A DNA stretch of 64,000 nt from Amborella trichopoda (taxonomy: Eukaryota > Streptophyta > Magnoliopsida > Amborellales > Amborellaceae): NCBI RefSeq assembly GCF_000471905.2, contig NW_006498469.1, positions 881,088 through 945,087 of the forward strand. The letters run 5' to 3'. The notes below the pieces were generated by a model. It worked only from the letters and a program-made list of their open reading frames with translations. It ran no database searches and was not told where the DNA came from. A program made the position numbers and the translations under genes. Position 1 is the stretch's first letter. The number at the start of each line of letters is the position of its first letter. Of this stretch, positions 34,405 through 46,732 are shown one piece after another.

Positions 34405-36423
34405 TGTTGGGTTTATGTGCCCTTTAAAAGCCTTATGAGTGATTGTGATGAGACATTTGATACAGTGGATCATGGGCTTAGGAAGAGTGTGGTCCCTCAT
34501 ATACCACACCATGCAAAAAAGGTTTGTAGATACCGGATAGTGCTTGACGATCTAGGCCAGTTTGTTGGGAAAAACCCATATTTCCTGGGCATAGAAAATA
34601 AACCGAGAAGGGTTCTAGTGGGTTATCCCTTGATGAGGTCGGAGTATGCCCAGATGAAAGAGCCGAGACCCTTGTGTGTGATGGTGGCCTATGGAGACGG
34701 GGGCCAAAGCCTCATCCATGTACCATCATACGACATGCACATTGATAGACGAGCAAGCCACTTTTAGGGTGAAGTGTATGCATGTGCGAAAGATAACCCT
34801 ATGCACCATAGAGCATTGGTCGCATTAGGTTTAGGTGACCTTGACTTGGCTGGTCTCTAGGGGAGAACCTGAAATCCATAAATTGAGATTGCGATCCTTT
34901 GGTTCATCGGCCAGACTTTGGTGACCCACTAATGAGTTCTTGCTTGGACTGTGGGTTATGGGCATCACTGAGATGACATGATAAAATAAGCGCCATCTAT
35001 AGTCCATAGTTAAAGGTGGAGTGCCCCATTATTGATTTAATTCCTTAATTATATAGATCTTTTTCCCATCAAATTAATGTAATTATGTTTATTTAATGGT
35101 AGATATTATTTTATAATTTTTATTTAAATTTTTATAAATCTCTGGATATTTTCTTTATAAAATTTGGGTTTATAAAATTAAAGATATTGATTTTTAATGA
35201 TTTAAATATTTAAATAATATTGTAAAATTTATTTTTAAACATATGATATTTTTGGGGGGTCCATTGTGCACATGGACCCACTATACCCAAATTTTATGGT
35301 GCCACGTTGCCATCCCTTGGGTGGCATGCCCCTATTTTAAGGGGCTGCCTATCCTCATGGAAGGCATATCCTATTTTTATGAATTGGTTGATTTTGATTT
35401 ATCTTAAGTGGGTTTGAGATGATATGTTGACGTGAGATTTTGATATTGTTTATCTAAATAACTTTGAGTTGATAAATATGTTATATCTTTAAGAGATTTG
35501 TGTAAATCTTTTAGTAGGCTTATAAGGCTTATGAATATATATTTTTGATAAAGCACAATATTTTCTTGATTAATTTTTGTTTGATGAGATAATGGTCAAA
35601 GGAAAGGGGGATAGTTGTCCACAACATTCCGTAATGTTTATGGCCCATTTATGGAATGAATGACTCAGATCTTTCACCTCACAAGTCACCCTTAATCAAC
35701 GGCCAAATTCAATCTTGTTAGGCAAGCAATGGAAACCCTAGACCATTCTCTATAAATAGGGGTCATCCCTCTTCATTCTAAATATACATCCACGCACCTC
35801 TCCCTCTCCTCTCTCACGCCCCTATTCTCTCTCCCCCTCAACTTTATCTTTAAAGGGCACGCCCCATCTATTCTCTCTCTTCATTGGCTTGGGTTCTGAA
35901 AAGGGGGAATACGTCTCTCTCTTGCATATAGAAAATTCTCATCTCTCTCAATTTTATTCAAAAAAAACTTAGGGCTCAAGAAAGTTAAAGAAGAGAGAAT
36001 TTTTGTCTCAGTATTTTGGGGGATTGATCCCAAGAATCTATCGTGAACCTAAGGGTTCTATTGAAGAGCTTGGCCGAAATTAGCTTTCCCTGTTGAGATT
36101 GAATGAAGATCGTCGATTCTGCGCCATCGGATGGAGGTGACTCGGGGTGTGGTGTAATAAGCCTGGTTAAGGTAATCTCCTGTATACTCTTTTGATTCTT
36201 ATATATTTAATTCTATAGTCTGTATATTCTCAAGCACAAGATTTGAAGTTATTTTCTTTGGTTAAATAAAATTGGTTCAATGGCATCAAAGCTATTAATA
36301 TCTTGGATTGGTAAATTTTTATTTCATTCGTAGAGTTATTGCAATAAGACTACTTGGAAGTGATCTTTGCCAAAGAAAAGAAAAGAAACGTCCCCAGTAA
36401 ATATCACACTGGTCGAACTTTCA
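34405..36423 (+). repeat. 5' LTR of C2 (2019 bases)
   Basis: From TGTTGGGTTTATGTG to GAACTTTCA. The TATA box TATAAATAGG is at 35751-35760, followed by CT-rich sequence. It pairs with 40101-42255. Confidence 0.93.
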
Positions 36424-36425
36424 TT

Positions 36426-36437
36426 AGTATCAGAGCA
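36426..36437 (+). other. Primer binding site of C2
   Basis: AGTATCAGAGCA lies two bases after the LTR end and matches the initiator tRNA-Met complement at 11 of 12 bases. Confidence 0.85.
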
Positions 36438-36439
36438 AA

Positions 36440-39370
36440 GTTGATGTTTGATGTCATTAAATGTGTTTTCTCTTTATTGAATCAAGATCAAGCTTGAGAT
36501 TGAGATATGAGAAAGCTAATAATCTTTGTGGTCAAGTAATACCCTCCGGTTAAGAATTATTGAAATATTCAACACACCAAGAAAGACACTCTGCAAATTT
36601 GGTATTCAATGCCATTTTGGAGCAGTTATATGAAGAAGATAATTTTTTAGAGTAGGATCTACTTATAAAATTTTAGTGGGAGATCCTAAGGGAATTGAGA
36701 GTTATGGACTCATGAATGAAGGGTGTCAGTTTTGACCCTGCAAACTTAGGAACTATCCATTGAGTTCCGTGATTTTTTCCACCAGCAATATGATGTGATT
36801 TCTAGTTGAAATTTTTTTGTGAATCATGAAATTGAATCTAACTTCAAAAAAGAAAAAACGTTTCATCAAGAAATTCCTCATGATTTGAAAAATATGATCG
36901 ATTTATTGAAGGGTGCAAAAGTGATGTTTTCTGAAACGAAAATTATTTCCATAACTTGGAAGTCAAGATTTTATTTCTATTCTTAACATAATGTTTTATG
37001 GCTCATCTTAAGTTTTTAGACTTTCATTCTCAGTCTAGTTTCTAATGAAATTTATTTGAGAGAGAAATATCTTTGGAAAGAGAGGAATAAAAGTTTGGAT
37101 TGAAGAGAGGTCATCCTGCATTTTTTGCAATTATAGTGTGCTTTTCATTGAGACTTGAAAATCTATAATTATCAAGCCTTCTTAATAGAGTGATATGAGG
37201 CTTGTGAAAATATATGTACTACCATTATGTGTTTACTTTTAAATAAAATTATTTTGAAAGAAAAACTCTACAAGGGTAAAAGAAAATACAATCTTACTAA
37301 ACAATGTTCATCTTGGAATTCTGCAGTATGAGTTATTTTATGATGTGTATGTCAACTTATTTATTTCTCTGAAGGAGGATATTATTTAGGATTCATACGA
37401 TGATGTTATGATTTGGTTTTGAGTCTCATTTCAAACACAAGAGATTTCAAGAAGTAATTCTTTGAGGTTTGAGAGAAACAATTTTTTTATTGAGAGATGC
37501 TCAGCTTGATTTTCTGCTGAAAAAATTGCATTGTGATGTAAAAAGTCACTAACAGGTAGACTCACTGAATGGTGTGATTTAGGGATGGAACTAAAAACTG
37601 TTTTATATTTTTTAGTTTATTTCAGTACTCAAAAGGATTTGGAAAGAAACTCTTTATGAGTAGAGAGATATCATATTTTTATCATGGGATGTTCATGTTC
37701 TATTATGCAATAAATAAAAAGTTGGGGCATATTAATGCACATCTTTGGATTCCCAATAATGGATACCTTTTTAGGGCTCATTTAAAAGGAGTTTTATAGT
37801 GTGCCATGCATATGATTTATTATAATAAAACTTCAAAGAGAGATAATACAGAGTTGGCAAGGTACGACACTCTATATGAAGAATGTTTGATCCAGGAATA
37901 ATAGAAAGAAGGAGAAACACAATACCTATAAAAGCATCTTGGTTTCTTCGAAATGAAGGGATACATAGAGGGGCTTGGAGGTAGCAAAGAAAAGCTAAAG
38001 ACTAGTGGGAGAATCAAATTTGTGATATTTGAAATAATGGTATAAAGAAGACATTTTTCTTCACAGTGTTATACAAGGAAGAATCCGAGTACCAAAGAGA
38101 TGGACACATCGTGACATGAGAAATTGAAGACCAATACATTCTCTATCAGTTGTATGCTCTTCCAACATCGCCAAACGGTTGTAAAAGCAATGAATCAAGA
38201 AAGCCTAGGCACTACACTACATGGTTTTGAGGTATGAAATCTATCTTATATTATATGGTAAGGTCATATAGGGAAAGAGGATTCGGTTACTTTTTATATG
38301 CTTTTGTTATATATTTTGGCTAATTGTTTTATGAATACGTACGGAGTATATGGACATTGAGTGATATATGCTAACAAATTTGAAATGCATGTTTATGAAT
38401 ACCATGTGTTATAGTGTCTCCTTGTGCTAAGAGTATGAACTACTTAAGGTAGTCATACACATAGAGATGTGATTTGATTAAGGGCTTTGAGCCCTAAGTA
38501 TAAGATGCGAGATATGGATATGGCTTATTCAAATATGTATGCATGAAGGGAGTCTCCTGATAGAACTCGGTTTTAGTGGTCATCCTCTCAATAATGTCCA
38601 GTAATATAATGTATTGCATGTAACAATGTTCTCTTCATCAAGTCTCCATATTTGCCAAAAGGAAATTTTTATCAAGATTTTGATAACCATTATTTAGTCA
38701 TGCTTTGTTTTAGATATAATTGTAATTTATGGCTTGTTTTTGTAGTTGTAAAAATGACTTGCTACGTGAATGCGGTAAAATGATTTTTGAAGACTAAACA
38801 TTTTCTTAATATTAAATTGGATGTTCTGAGAAAAACCTGAGTCTTTATATAAGAAAATCATTTTAAATTGGCATACTATTATCTAACCATTGCTTGTGAT
38901 ATATATACCAAGTCAATTTTTAAAAGGGAGAAAACTATTATGCCTTCAAGGTATTTATAAAATTGGGAGAAAGTTTGTCATACCCAGGATTTTAAAATAC
39001 CCATATGTCTTGACTCATGTTTGTAGTTATTTAAAATCCTCTATTACCTAAGACCTTGCACCATAGGGAATGTTGTAGGAATGTCATCTTGCTAGACTTC
39101 CTACACACATATTATGTTAATTTAATAACTTGGTTTGTATGAATTTACCACCAAGATGACTAATGTGGTTGAACCTTTTTGTGGTTCATAAAGGTTTTAC
39201 TTATTGTGAAACTAATGGGCATTAAATTACACTTTGCATAAGACTTGCTATGCTACCTCATAATATAGGCATAAGAATGTTGAGATTGTATATATTGTAT
39301 GTGTAATAATTGAGTGGGAGTTGCTATAGTCCCACGTTTTTTTGTAGCAGCTTATATATTTAGATATATA
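36440..39370 (+). other. Non-coding interior of C2
   Basis: About 2.9 kb without a recognisable domain; the only frame listed above 60 codons (37820-38017) is on the opposite strand. The sequence parallels C1 4791-7890, for example AGAGTAGGATCTAC, a TTATATGGTAAGGTCATAT block and a TTGAGTGGGAGTTGCTATAG block. Conservation in two elements without coding capacity argues that the block spreads as a unit. Confidence 0.7.
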
Positions 39371-39690
39371 GATGCAAGCTATCTCAAAGATCCAGATGAC
39401 GTGAAGTCTACATCTACATACGTATTCATGCTTGGAGGGAGAATAACTTCTTGAAAATCAAAGAAACATGATGCGATGACATTGTCCATCCTAGAGGCAG
39501 AATACGTGACGTGTTATTTGGTAGCTAAGGAGGGCATATGGATTAAGAAATTTCTTAATCGACTTGACTTTCAACCCATACGTTGTGAGGCAATGAGGAT
39601 TTTTCGAGACAATACAACGGTGATATAGTGTAAAAGGGAGCCACGATTCCATAATAACTCCAAGCATATAAAACTAAATATTTCAGTAGG
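39371..39690 (+). pseudogene. Copia RNase H relic in C2
   Basis: The frame begins with the DASYL motif, then KDPDDVKSTSTYVFMLGG, a stop, and continues SKKHDAMTLSILEAEYV, GIWIKKFLNRL, CEAMRIFRDNT and SKHIKL. These match the RNase H of C3 (for instance EAMRIFYDNTAA) in order and spacing. At least two stops are present. It is the only protein-coding trace in C2, located at the same place relative to the 3' LTR as in C3. Confidence 0.88.
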
Positions 39691-40086
39691 AGTTTCTAGT
39701 GTTTGACAGGCCAGTTGGAGCAACAAGCTATGGCGTTGTTCACCCATGGAACCCAGATGCATGACGCTGGTTGTATAGCTACAAAAAGAAACAGCTTGTT
39801 TGAAGAACTTTTTGGAGCCCATGAGGATACGACCCCATGCGATGAGGATACGTGATGATCTTCGGTGACAACAGGTCTATGATTCGCTATTGCATATGAA
39901 AGATAAACTACCATCACTGTCAGGATGGGATCCGAGTAGCAAAGAGAAAGAGGCAACGCCTCTATGAGTCCTTTTGTGAAATGATTGATAGTGAAAGTCT
40001 TGATTCATGTATTGAGAGAGATTATGATTGGAAGAGACAGATGTGGATGAGAGAAAGTGAGAAAGAGAGAATGTAAGGCCTTCAAA

Positions 40087-40100
40087 GGCCAAGTGAGAGA
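40087..40100 (+). other. Polypurine tract of C2
   Basis: GGCCAAGTGAGAGA directly precedes the 3' LTR. It is flanked by two GGCC-TT-AAAGGCC palindromic boxes, one in the interior (about 40072) and one in the LTR (40115-40128). Confidence 0.8.
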
Positions 40101-42255
40101 TGTTGGGTTTATGTGGCCTTTAAAGGCCTTATGAGTGATTGTGATGAGACATTTGATACAGTGGATCATAGACTCAGTGAGAGTGGTCCCTCATAGACTA
40201 TACCATGCAAAAGAGGTTTGTAGATACCAGACTGTGCTTGATGGTCTAGGCCAGTCAGTTGGGAAAAACCCATATTGCCTGGGCATAGAAAATAAACTTA
40301 GCAGGGTTTTAGTGGGTTATCCCTTGATGAGGTCGGAGTATGCCCGGATGACAGAGCCGATGGACTGTGTGAGCCTTATGTGTGATAGTGGCCTACGGAG
40401 AAGGGGGCCAAAGCCTCATTCATGTACCATCATATGGCATGCATATTGATAAACCGTTCGGGAAAGCGAGCAAGCCACCTTTTAGGGTGAGGCATATGCA
40501 TGTGCGAGAGATACCCCTATGCGCTATAAAACTAAGGTCGATCAGGTCTTTTCTAAGGGAGAACCTAAAATCTACAGACTGGAATTGTGATCCCTTGGCT
40601 CATCGGCCAGACTTTGGTGGCCCACTAATGAGCCCTTGCTTGGACTGTTGGTCATGGGCAACACTGGGTCGGCATGATAAAGCAAGCGTGGTCTGTAGTC
40701 CACAGTTGAAGGTGGAGTGCCCCATTATTGATTTAATTCCTTAACCATATAGATCATTTTCCCATCAAATTAATTTAGTTATGTTCTTTTATGGTAGATA
40801 TTATTTTAGAATTGTTATTTGAATTTTTATAAATCCCTGGATGTTTTATTTATAAAATTTGGGTTTATAAAATTAAAGATATTGATTTTTAATAATTTAA
40901 ATATTTAAATACTATTCTAAATTTATTTTTATGATTTTTTTAAATATATGATTTTTTGGGGAGCTCATTGTGCACATGACCCACTATACTCAAATTTTAT
41001 GGGGCCACCTTTCCATCCTTTGGGTGGCACCCCCCAATTTTAGGGGGCTGCCTATCCCCATAGGAGGCATGCCCTAGTTTTATGGATTGGTTGATTTTGA
41101 TTTATCTTAAGTGGGTTTGAGATGATAAGTTGATATGAGCTTTTGATATGACTTATCTAAATAACTTTGAGTTGATAAGTATGCTATATCTTTAAGAGAT
41201 TTGAGTAATTCTTTTTATAGGATTACATAGTTTATGAATATATATTTTGGATAGAGCACAATATTTTTTTGATTAATTTTTATTTGATGGAACAATGGTC
41301 AAAGGAAAGGGAGATAATGGTTTAGCACATTCCGTATTGTTGATGGCCCATCTATAGAATGAATGGCTCAGATCTCTCAGCCTACAAGTCACCCTTGATC
41401 GACGGTTAAAATTCAATCTTGTGAGGCAAGCAATGAAAACCCTAGATCATTCTCTATAAATAGGGGTCGTCCCCCTTCATTCCAAGCATACATCCACACA
41501 CCTCTCTCTCTCGCCCCTATTCTCTCTCTCCCACAACTGCATCTTTAAAGGGCACACCCATCTATTCTCTCTCTTCATTGTCTTGGGGCTTGGGTTCTAA
41601 AAGGGGGAGTACGTCTCTCTCTTGCATAAAGAAAATTCTCATCTTTCCTAATTTTATTCAAAAAAAACTTAGGGTCTAAGAAAAATAAGGAAGGGAGAAT
41701 TTTTGTCTCAGTATTTTGGGGGATTGATCCTAAGAATCTAGCATGAGCATAAGGGTTCCATTGAAGAGCTTGGCCGAAATTAACTTTCTTGGTTGAGATT
41801 GAACAAAAACCGTCGATCCCGCTCCATCGGATGGCGGTGACTCGGTGTGGGGTGTAATAAGCCCGGTTGAGGTAATCTTCGGTATTCTCTTTTGATTCTT
41901 GCATATAATTATATACTCTTTATATTCTCAAGCATACGATTGGTGACTCGGTGTGGGGTGTAATAAGCCTGTTTGAGGTAATCTCCGACATTCTCTTTTG
42001 ATTCTTACACATTTAATTATATAGTCTTTATATTCTCAAGCACAAGATTTGTGGTTATTTTTTTAGGTTAAAGAAAATTGATTCAATGACATCAAAGTTA
42101 TTAAGATTTTGGATTGATAAATTTTTATTTTATTTGAAGCAAGAGTTATTGTACTAAGATTAGTTGCAAGTGATCTTTGCCAAAAAAAAAGAATAGAAAA
42201 AGGGTAAGGAAAAAAAAAAAAATCCCCAATAAAAATCACATTGTTCGAACTTTCA
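40101..42255 (+). repeat. 3' LTR of C2 (2155 bases)
   Basis: Pairs with 34405-36423, with the TATA box at 41455-41464. It is longer because a segment of about 106 bases, starting GGTGACTCGGTG, is tandemly duplicated (about 41836-42050). Confidence 0.93.
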
Positions 42256-42358
42256 GGTGCTCAGGGTCGGCCTTTGTTTCAGGCCACGACAAAGTTGTGA
42301 GTAGAGAGGAACTGGCCAAGTCTATCACAGCCACGACGCTAGGGGCAATGACAGAGAT
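42256..42358 (+). pseudogene. UGT84-like pseudogene, 3' part beyond the C2 insertion
   Basis: Directly after C2, and reading on from the split codons, the sequence gives VLRVGL, and after one frameshift KVVSREELAKSI at 42291-42326. The latter is the conserved segment that follows the PSPG box by about 25 residues in UGT84-type enzymes (VSREEV-type motif). Similarity fades after about 42358; the last 50 or so residues of a normal enzyme are not recognisable. Both halves together show one gene interrupted by C2. Confidence 0.82.
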
Positions 42359-42507
42359 AAATTTGTTTTTGTTTTATATGGAGAAATCAATACTGCAAAG
42401 GACGGAAAGACTCTTTGTACGGGCTTTTTGAGCGTCGAATTTTTCCCCAAGAAATTGCCTAATGGTTTGACAGGGTTTGTGGCTTATTTCTTTGTTTATT
42501 TTCTAAA

Positions 42508-42902
42508 AAGGGCCGTTTGTATAAGGTTATAACTTTAAACGATCCAATTAAAGCTCACCTCCAAATTTTATCATAACATGTAATTTTGTTGTAAAAAGAT
42601 CTTAGGATTATCTTAAAATTTATTTTCATATCTAATTAAACAATTTTAAACTTCCAAAATTGTTAAAATAAAGGAGATCTATAAACATATGAAAATCTTG
42701 AATATGGACGGTCTAGATAATGTGTTGCAAGATGCACTATTTCTGATACTAAAAACTTTTTTTTTTTCCAATATTCATACCTCTCGATGTCGAGATGATC
42801 AAATAGAGGGTTTTCCAACATTAAAACAACCTCTCCGATAGATTTTTGAAAGGCATCCTTAATTTTACATTTTAAGGCTGCAACCTTATATAAACTTTTC
42901 CC
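42508..42902 (-). mobile_element. MULE-type foldback MITE, copy 3 (395 bases)
   Basis: The exact 9-base duplication TTTTCTAAA lies at 42499-42507 and 42903-42911. The ends form inverted repeats (GTTTGTATAAGGTT at left, the inverse of GTTTATATAAGGTTG at right). Read on the minus strand the interior matches copies 1 and 2, including an ATCATCTCGA motif. Length equals that of copy 1. Confidence 0.88.
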
Positions 42903-44082
42903 TTTTCTAAAGCCTATCAATGAGTTACTACATGCCCATTTCTTGTCTTTATTCAATAGAACCAAAGTAATTTTCATTTTTATGCTAAAGAACAAAATTT
43001 ACATCGAACAAGGTTTTATCTCCTTTTTTTAGCGGTAACCACTTACCACTTACATGAAGTAAGACGCACTATCATTTGTAAGCATTAGTTTTATAAGTGA
43101 TCAATTAACAATAATAAGTGAACACGCCAAAAAAATAACAGTAAAATATATTAGGGGTTTTATAGCTAGGAGTGTATAAGTTCGTTGTGTTATCCATAGC
43201 TATAGAGGTTAGATGGTCATGGGACCTGCAGTACATATCATGATTTTTTTCCAACCGAAATCTAGGACAACAATTTTTTTTATTTTTGACAATAAATATG
43301 GTACAGTACTTTTAAATGTATCCCAACTGACTAAGTTGATAGTGGTAACTGATGTTACCTTATAGTCAATTTGGATTATTGGGTTTATACTACGTTCAAG
43401 CCTAGTAGATTTACATGATCTTTTTCCTTCATTTGAACATAAAACAAATTGGTTGTGCTCAGGGCAGTAACCGGCATCTCAAAGGATTTTGGGCTGGGTT
43501 TAGACCACAAGTTAACCCTGCGATTGGCCCAGCCTCCACTTAGTAGGCATGAAGTATTTTTTTGGCTGAGCCCGGATTAGATGAGACTCAACCCAAAATT
43601 TTCTACCAACTTTTTTCCTTACAAAAAGCTCGTGAACTTTATATAAGGCCCCGACCTGATTTCTCAAGTTTTGGCCTTGTCATCATGAATTTCGATTGGA
43701 ACCAGAACCTCATTTGAGGGACTGTCCCTAGCCTGAGCCACCTTTTATGGTTTAAAACTCACCGATCTAAATTAGAATCACCTCATTTGGATCGAGAATC
43801 GTCCTCTACTGGATTGGTTTCTTGAATATACTGGGAACCGGCCGGGTCTAAGTAGGAATCACTAGTTCTTGTCAGAGAACTGGTCATTCACTGTTCCGGA
43901 TCCTATGGATAGTTTGATCCTCCAATTATGGATCTTATAACCTTTTTCTTTTTTAGGCTTTTCCTTTGTTTTTGTAGATTTTGTGAGACTTATAATTGAT
44001 TGAAATTATTGATCTATGGCTGTACGATTCTTAGGTCGATGAAGGAAATGCACTCACATATCTTTCTCAAGCAAAAAAAATA

Positions 44083-44119
<37 letters not shown>

Positions 44120-44442
44120 TTTTGAACCAATTTTCTTTAAATTTTTTGTTCTAATGATTATTGAAGATTGTTCTACAATATCAAAACTTTGATTTGTCTG
44201 AAATAAACAACACATTTATGTGGATCTAGCCTGAAATATTTTTGGTTGTGTTGCATCTTTGTTCCTAAAATCTGCCAAAGAGCAAGAATCATGCTATATT
44301 TATTCAAATCTAATTGGGGGTTAGGACCTAAAAAGGTTCAAATTTTTTCTACATCAGGTACACATATTTATCAATCTATGTACTTTTCTATTTCAATCTT
44401 TTTTTTTGCTCGAATTGTTGTAAAATCTAGGGTTTTAGAAAA

Positions 44443-44817
44443 AACAAAAAGTTAATATAAAGGCATTAAACCATCAAATTAAGGTGCACTTCAAAAATTT
44501 ACTAGAAGTGGTTGTTGAATGCCCAAAAATCCTCAAATTGATCATCTCAATATCAAGATATGTGGACATAAAATCAATTCTTTGAAATAGTGCATTTTGT
44601 AATGCATTTTTTGACCATCAATTTTCAAGATTTTGAAGTGTTCATAGATCTACTCGATCTATAATGTTTTTTAATATTTAAATTTTATAATTAGAGATGA
44701 AAATAAATTTCAGGCCATCATAAAGATTTCCACTACTAAAACAATAGCTTTCAACACTGTATGAAGACACACCTCACTTTGATGGTTTAGGGCCTCGGCC
44801 TTATAAAAACCACACAC
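44443..44817 (+). mobile_element. MULE-type foldback MITE, copy 2 (375 bases)
   Basis: Flanked by TTTAGAAAA (44434-44442) and TTTAGATAA (44818-44826), eight of nine bases identical. Family B copy 1 near 26752 is uninterrupted here (TTTAGAAAATCG), a related empty site. Interior is collinear with copy 1, including the AAATCCTCAAATTGATCATC region. Confidence 0.88.
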
Positions 44818-45088
44818 TTTAGATAATTCTCCAAATGATTGATCTCTTCTTCAAGTTTGAATCAAATTTCTTCAAATGAATATAATCAACCTCTTTACCA
44901 TATATTGATTTCCTAAACCGATTGTCATATAGATCTAGACAAAAACTTTGCTTGGATTTAGGGTTTCAGAAAAATCCTCATTTTTTGAAAAGTCATTATT
45001 AAATGTTGAACCATTCAATAAAATATTGACGTAATATTAAAATATATATATATATATATATATATGCAACAAATATTATATAATACTG

Positions 45089-45258
45089 TCTTGGCTAGCC
45101 CCAAGCCTGGTAAAGGAGGACGGTTGTGTTAGGAAGGCACTCAGAGTAAAACTTTGTCAAATCTTGTCATGAATCTTAACCTACGAGTAGAAAGGCATAA
45201 CATAATCCATGAAGCTGATCCCAAATGGGATAAGGCTTAGATAATGATGATGGTGATA
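45089..45258 (+). mobile_element. RTE-LINE-like short fragment in family B copy 2
   Basis: Same block as 27056-27251 (CTAGCCCCAAGCC, GTAAAGGAGGACGGTTGTG, then AAGCTGATCCCAAATGGG and an ATGATGATGG tail). A stretch of about 21 bases present in copy 1 is deleted. Confidence 0.6.
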
Positions 45259-45561
45259 ATTTTAAAATGCTGAATTTTCTTGGGAGTTTTTGTATGTTAT
45301 CTTGTCATGAAGAATTAATGCTAATAATTTGATTTTTATTTTTTATAAACATATTTTTTTTTGGTTTCTAATTTTATGGGAAAGAAAGATCACTCTTTTT
45401 TAAAAAGAATTCTTTATGTTAGATGTGAGAATATGTTGGATATTTTTATTTATTGGTTTTATATTATTCTTTGCTAAATTTTTTTGATCTTAATTGATTT
45501 TAATTTGTTTTATATTGTAAAATAAGATTTCTTTAAAATGTTTGTAATTGTTGTATATATG

Positions 45562-46712
45562 TGTAGATACCCCTCGAAATTCTAGCTAAGAGAACTCCTA
45601 AAACGATCTCGACTCTGAGGTCGATTGACCACAAAAACCTAGTGGGCCATAGGCAACCTAGACCCAATATAATTTTCTCAAAACTGCCCAAAACCTATCC
45701 CAATTTGAAATAGACCTAGAGAACTTTCCAACAGTCCTAGAACCACCCAATCAGACCTACGGTTAAAACAATATAAAAAATGACAATTTGTCCATGTAAG
45801 ACTTAAGTGTCGGGCCTCGAGGCAGGCCGTATCGCGGCTAGGCAGGCCCAGACGCTACCTGATGATGCAGTAAAAACTTATTTTTTTAATTAGATAAAGC
45901 CAAAAGGGCCAAGATAAATCCAAAAAACTCCAAAAAAAAATCCAAAAAAATAAGAAAAATCATAATTGAAGCTTATAAATACCATCATCCATAAACTCAA
46001 AAACGTAGGTCAAGAAATCTCTTAAAAATTCTCAAAATTAGGAAAATAGCTCAAAAATACCCAAAATAAAGAAAATCCTAGAAAATTTCTATAACATTAG
46101 GGAAAATCTCAAAATATCCCCAACAATCATAGAAAATTTCAGAATTCATATTCGACCTTAGGAAATCCCAAACCCCTTAGAAAACCAAGGAATTTCTCTT
46201 CGAATCTCTTTTAATCCCAAAAAAAGCTTAGGTAGACCGTACCTAAATTTTTCAGCTTTTCCCGCTGCCTTAAGAACCCTAGATCTAGGACAAAGAACAT
46301 AAGATATACCAATTCATAGGAGCAAAGGCATCTAAAAAATGAGATGATAGTACAAATCGGAAGAACGGTGCTCGAAACTCCGAGTTTCGGGTTCCTAGAG
46401 GTAAGCATCACTTTTTTTACTTAATTTAGTTTATTTTTCTTCATTTAATTCTCTGCTTTATTTTAATTTTTTCTGAAAACTAATTTCTTATTAGATTTAA
46501 ATAAATTTAGAAACACTTTTTTTAGATCAAAATACAAATTTGGAGTTGGCGCTCCCAATTGACTTGAAAAAGAGACCAGATTTTTATAGATCTAAAATTT
46601 TTTTGTGCCCATAATTCAAGTGACTCTACTTTCTCTACTTTTGTAAAAAATAACTCAGTTTTTTGCTAAGATTTAAGCAGGTCTCATCTCAGAGATCGGC
46701 GGATCATAAACA
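45562..46712 (+). repeat. 5' LTR of G3
   Basis: From TGTAGATACCCCTCG to GGATCATAAACA (1151 bases). It is distantly related to the G1 LTR, sharing TGTAGAYACCCC at the start and a conserved CTGATGATGCAGTAA segment. The TATA box TATAAAT is at 45974-45980. Confidence 0.85.
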
Positions 46713-46732
46713 GTTTGGCAACCACCTTGGAA
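46713..46732 (+). other. Primer binding site of G3
   Basis: GTTTGGCAACCACCTTGGAA follows the LTR; compare GTTTGGCGCCCACCATGGGG in G1 at the equivalent position. Confidence 0.75.

Larger units (their letters stand above)
34405..42255 (+). mobile_element. C2: copia-related LARD-like element inserted in the UGT
   Basis: C2 has two LTRs (34405-36423 and 40101-42255), a copia primer binding site, a 3.7-kb mostly non-coding interior and a purine-rich tract. GGTGA before and GGTGC after form a 5-base target duplication with one change. The interior matches C1 and carries only an RNase H relic near its 3' end. LTR starts, ends and the tract are like those of C3, which does encode proteins, so C2 is probably a non-autonomous derivative of the C3 family. 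Confidence 0.9.
42915..45561 (+). repeat. Dispersed repeat family B, copy 2
   Basis: Parallels copy 1 from CATGCCCATTT near the left end to a GTAAAATAAGATTTC block at the right. It lacks the 482-base segment of copy 1 at 24934-25415. It is cut at 45562 by the G3 LTR. It carries MITE copy 2 (44443-44817), TA microsatellites (44087-44114, 45043-45064) and the RTE-like fragment. Confidence 0.75.

Noticed and set aside
39571-40092. Three overlapping minus-strand frames near the end of C2
   Set aside because: They are antisense to the RNase H relic and the 3' interior of C2.
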